This document shows, one piece after another, positions 60,738 through 64,000 of a stretch of 64,000 bases of DNA. The stretch is from JAPPFW01 sp965231815 (GTDB lineage Bacteria > Actinomycetota > Acidimicrobiia > Spongiisociales > Spongiisociaceae). How positions within the stretch are numbered: position 1 is the stretch's first letter; each line of letters begins with the position of its first letter. The stretch lies in assembly GCA_965231815.1 (NCBI GenBank), contig OZ246890.1, positions 4,018,866 to 4,082,865 of the forward strand, written 5' to 3'. The position numbers and the translations under genes were made by a program. The notes beneath the pieces are model-generated. The model was given only the letters and a program-made list of their open reading frames with translations. It had not been told where the DNA came from and searched no databases.

Positions 60738-61922
60738 TTGAAGCTCAACGCAAGTTTTGTTCGCGCTGTGAAACAGGTGGGCCGTTACGGCGAGGGTCGC
60801 GGCGGTCATGGGCTGGCCCTGCTGGTGCGACCGCGAGCGGCGGGAGGGTTCCGTAAGTCTTGGATTCAGCGCATCCGTATAGATGGACGAACCACGAACA
60901 TCGGCCTCGGTCCCTATCCGGTGGTCACATTGGCTGAGGCTAGAAGGCGTGCTCTCGATAACCGCAGGAAAGTCGAGAAGGGGATTGACCCGCGTCGTAG
61001 TAGCGGTAACGGCCATGCGCCATCGTTCGCACAGGCGACTGACGCCGTCATCGCCATATACCGAACTGGTTGGAAGCAGGGTGGGCGCACAGAGCAGAAA
61101 TGGCGTACGACGCTGCAAGACTATGCGTTTCCGACGTTAGGAACCACGCCGGTTGACAAGATAACGACAGCCGATGTCATGGCTGTATTAGTTCCTATCT
61201 GGCACGAGAAGCCCGTACTGGCCAGGACCCTCAAGCAACGGATCGGCGCGATCATGCGGTGGGCGGTCTGCCAAGGGTTCCGAGCAGATAACCCAGCGGG
61301 GGATGTCATCGTGGCAGGACTCCCGAAGCAGAACGGTCACACCAACCACCATCGCGCGGTGCCACACAGCCAAGTGGCATCGGTTATCGACAAGGTACGC
61401 CGGTCAGCGGCTCTCCCCACCACCCGCGCCTGCTTCGAGTTCCTAATCCTGACTGCCGCCCGGACCAGCGAGGCTCGACTCGCGCTCTGGTCTGAGGTCG
61501 ATATGGACGGAGCTGTGTGGACCGTCCCGGGAGAGAGGATGAAGTCAGGTCGGGAGCACCGGGTACCTCTCTCAAACCGGGCACTCGGAATCTTGAAGGG
61601 TACATACGAGTGGCAAGACGGAAGCGATCTGGTGTTCCCCAGCCGCACAGGTCGGCCACTCGGGCATAGCACCCTGCTTCACCTCATGCGCCGACTGCAC
61701 ATCGACGCGACTCCGCACGGAATGAGAAGTAGCTTCAGGATCTGGGCAGCGGAATGCACCGATACGCCGAGGGAAGTCGCAGAAGCAGCCCTTGCCCATG
61801 TCAACCGGAATCAGGTGGAGGCTGCATACCTGCGTTCCGACCTGTTTGACCGCCGCCGTGCGCTTATGGATCAGTGGGCCGCCTATCTCAACAAGGACCA
61901 CAGCAGGACGATCAACGCGTAG
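60738..61922 (+). CDS. Tyrosine recombinase (P4-type integrase)
   Basis: This 394-residue enzyme shows the P4-integrase plan: an N-terminal DUF4102 domain (KSWIQRIRIDGRTTNIGLGPY, residues ~39-59), a core-binding helix set, then the catalytic domain. Catalytic residues visible are Arg in TAARTSEAR (~251), HGMR (~333; His and Arg) and the Tyr in QVEAAY (~366). I start at TTG 60738, with GGGGG 6 nt upstream; the longer ATG frame overlaps the methyltransferase and lacks similarity. It likely drove integration of a mobile island. No tRNA or att repeat is seen nearby. Confidence 0.88.
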   Translation: MKLNASFVRAVKQVGRYGEGRGGHGLALLVRPRAAGGFRKSWIQRIRIDGRTTNIGLGPYPVVTLAEARRRALDNRRKVEKGIDPRRSSGNGHAPSFAQATDAVIAIYRTGWKQGGRTEQKWRTTLQDYAFPTLGTTPVDKITTADVMAVLVPIWHEKPVLARTLKQRIGAIMRWAVCQGFRADNPAGDVIVAGLPKQNGHTNHHRAVPHSQVASVIDKVRRSAALPTTRACFEFLILTAARTSEARLALWSEVDMDGAVWTVPGERMKSGREHRVPLSNRALGILKGTYEWQDGSDLVFPSRTGRPLGHSTLLHLMRRLHIDATPHGMRSSFRIWAAECTDTPREVAEAALAHVNRNQVEAAYLRSDLFDRRRALMDQWAAYLNKDHSRTINA

Positions 61923-62005
61923 GTGTGTGTGCGCGCTAACAGCACCTGAGTGACACCAGTACTTACACCGCACCCAAAAGGGCAAGCTCGGTTTACCACT
62001 CTAGC
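61923..62005. other. Junction between integrase and truncated restriction-modification gene
   Basis: No gene is evident. The restriction-modification reading frame is first open after an in-frame stop near 62003. Confidence 0.3.
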
Positions 62006-63831
62006 GACTCCCTACCTGCCGAAACGCCCAGGTACCCCGGCCACCATCGGGACGTATCTCCGATAGCCACCACCTACCGCCCGAGATACGGGATCGTATC
62101 GTGTCGCTCTCCGACGAGTACCAGTTCCTGCACCTGCACATTGCTTTCCCCGACATCTACCAAGCGGGAGGGTTCGATGTGGTGGTCGGTAATCCGCCCT
62201 GGGAGCAAATCCAGTACGATCCACGGGAGACGTTCGCAGTGTCCCATCCACACATTGCGTCGGCGAGGACAATGGCGATTCGTAACAAGATGATCGCCTC
62301 GCTCGCCGAGGAGGCGCCCGACGTCTACGCCAAGTACCTACAGGGGGTTCGCCACCTTGCCGGAGTGAAGCACTTCTTGCACGCGTCGGGTAGATACCCG
62401 CTGGGCAGTGTTGGTCGGTTGAATACGGCTCCGCTATTCGTCGAATTGATGTGGGAGACCGTCGATCCGGAAGGCTACGTCGGAGTGATAGTTCCGACGG
62501 GAATCGCCACTGATTCATTTACCCAGAAATTCTTCGCGGCGATGGTCGACCGGGAGGCACTCGTGTCGCTGTACGACTTCGAGAACCGCAGAAAGCTATT
62601 CCCGATCCACCGTAGCTTCAGGTTTTGTCTGCTCACCCTGGCTGGCGCCGACCGCCCAGTCGACAGAGCCCGGTTCGTGTCGTTCGCCCATGAAGTAGCT
62701 GACATTGACGATCCCGACAAGAGGTACACGCTGACACCCAGTGATCTGACGTTGTTCAATCCGAACACCAAGACGATGCCGATCTTTCGTAACCGTCGCG
62801 ATGCGGAGATCACCACGGGTATCTACCGGCGGACACCCGTCCTGGTCCGGGAAGGCGACCCGGACGGGAATCCTTGGAACGTCGAGTTCCAACTCATGTA
62901 CATGATGAGTTCTGACTCGTATCTCTTCCGAACGAGATCGGAACTCGAAGACGATGGCTGGGTCTTGCAGGGCAATCACTTCGTTCGGGGCGATGATCGC
63001 TATCTACCTCTGTATGTGCTTGCGATGGTCCACCAATATGACCACCGCTGGGCAACCTTCGAGAAGGGAAAGTTCCGTCTCGTCACCGATGCCGAAAAAC
63101 AGGATCCCACATTCCTCGCGATGCCCCGGTACTGGGTTCCAGCGACCGAAACCGACCAACGTATCGGAGACGACCGGCCCTACCTGCTGGGTTGGCGCGA
63201 TGTCACGAACTCAACGAATGCGCGTACCTTCATCATGTCACCACACCCACGGGCAGGCGTCGGTCACAAACTACCCCAATTCAGGCTTGCACCCGATCGT
63301 TTCAAAGATGTAGTTACTATCACAGCAGCGATGAACTCAATCGCCTGCGATTACGTGATTCGTCAAAAACTCGGGGGCACTAGCATGACATATTTCTATG
63401 TGAAACAGTTCGCCACACCTGAGCCAGAGGTCCTGGAGCGCTATCGAGCGGCCCTCGTACCTCACATCCTTGAACTCACATATACCGCGTGGGATATGGT
63501 GCCTTTCGCTACCGAACTGAACTGGCATGGCCCGCCGTTCCGATGGAATACAGAACGAAGAGCCGTCCTCCGGGCGGAGATAGACGCTCTCCTGTTTCTT
63601 GTCTACGGACTGGAGCATGGCGATGTGGACTATGTTATGGACACGTTCGAGGCCATGCGAAGGGCTGAGCTCAGGCAATGGGGTGAATACCGGACAAAGC
63701 GACTAGTTCTCAGTCGGTACGACGCGATATCCGAATCCGAGCGTCGCGGTATCCCCTATCAGACGAAGCTCGACCCACCACCCGCGGACCCATCGCTAGC
63801 GCACGACTGGGCCACCCAACCCAAGTGGTAG
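62006..63831 (+). pseudogene. Type IIG-like restriction-modification methylase, N-terminally truncated
   Basis: The frame carries the methylase catalytic motif GGFDVVVGNPPWEQ (Asn-Pro-Pro-Trp) close to its start, followed by long target-recognition and specificity regions. In Eco57I-type enzymes this motif is preceded by ~500 or more residues including the SAM motif, which is absent. Similarity to the family already begins upstream of the first GTG (62101), in LPPEIRDRI, so the gene is cut rather than starting late. Its C-terminus is homologous to the minus-strand gene ending at 63842. A 576-residue product from 62101 is possible but would lack the SAM site. Confidence 0.75.
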
Positions 63832-63841
63832 CGTCCCGGTT

Positions 63842-64000
63842 TCATTGTGGATGCGCGCACGACAGGTGTGCTGGCGGAGGATCAAGGATGGTTTGGTATG
63901 GTTGACCGTAGTTGTCAGCCTTCACCATGGCGTCGTATCGTTCGAGAACCAACTGCTTCGTTCGGTAATCCCCCCACTCCCTATCTTCGTTGTTCCGAAG
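63842..64000 (-). CDS. Type IIG-like restriction-modification methylase, C-terminal end (partial)
   Basis: The minus strand encodes REWGDYRTKQLVLERYDA, then a segment ending PYQTILDPPPAHLSCAHPQ and a TGA at 63842-63844. It is clearly homologous to the plus-strand neighbour's tail (WGEYRTKRLVLSRYDA and PYQTKLDPPPADPSLAHD), about 60% identical by eye. The gene runs off the right edge. The two genes are convergent with only 10 bp between their stops. Confidence 0.82.
   Translation of the reverse strand, partial: LRNNEDREWGDYRTKQLVLERYDAMVKADNYGQPYQTILDPPPAHLSCAHPQ

Noticed and set aside
62101..63831. The plus-strand methylase as a complete 576-residue gene
   Set aside because: Family similarity extends upstream of its GTG and the SAM-binding motif is missing, so it is a truncated gene.

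Overview
The window is high-GC bacterial DNA. Gene content points to an actinobacterium, plausibly class Acidimicrobiia, but this placement is inferred from gene families, not a marker gene. Supporting signs are an F420-dependent oxidoreductase, DUF5671, DUF6159 and DUF2277 proteins, and a repeated TANNNT box 6-9 nt before start codons with no Shine-Dalgarno sequence, which suggests leaderless transcripts. Most genes are metabolic and chromosomal. Scattered among them are small defence or toxin-antitoxin genes and mobile-element debris.

Layout. 1-2478: coxM-coxS-coxL-type molybdenum hydroxylase, running off the left edge. 2703-6523: F420 (LLM) oxidoreductase and pyruvate phosphate dikinase. 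6985-10151: small coiled-coil membrane protein, PIG-L deacetylase, glycerate 2-kinase and an SDR lacking the catalytic Tyr. 10231-10403: tRNA-Glu(CTC) and tRNA-Gln(CTG). 10995-13868: DUF262/HNH protein and an AbrB-VapC pair whose vapC is split by a miniature transposon. 14054-33000: catabolic/uptake region with an amidase, SDRs, amidohydrolase, aspartoacylase-like hydrolase, phosphotriesterase-like lactonase/hydrolase, DegT-type and class I aminotransferases, aldo/keto reductases and a complete but scattered oligopeptide-type ABC importer. 32886-34678: truncated DUF4160, IS3 orfA relic, Fic protein and tRNA-Glu(TTC). 34858-37925: membrane protein, FdhD, MogA and SurE; FdhD and MogA fit the molybdoenzyme at the left edge. 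37993-53335: ABC-2 exporter operon, dienelactone hydrolase, membrane proteins, nitroreductase, DUF885 peptidase, M20 amidohydrolase and a heterodimeric ABC exporter. 53444-64000: accessory island with DUF4411/ImmA-type toxin-antitoxin, cyclophilin, a frameshifted AAA/DUF4143 gene, a DNA methyltransferase split by an IS1380-family element, a tyrosine integrase and two homologous type IIG-like restriction-modification methylase ends facing tail to tail.

The main unexplained structures are mobile. (1) A 110-112 bp element occurs three times, with imperfect terminal inverted repeats and flanking TA dinucleotides. Removing one copy plus one TA restores the vapC frame. (2) A 203-bp element at 41.9 kb carries the same ends as the intact IS1380-family element at 58.3-60.1 kb, so it is probably its non-autonomous relative. 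A ~50-bp decayed copy of one end lies at 13.95 kb. (3) The intact IS1380-family element has a 4-bp TTAG duplication, and its excision in silico restores a 313-residue methyltransferase. The right-hand island is therefore largely eroded defence machinery.
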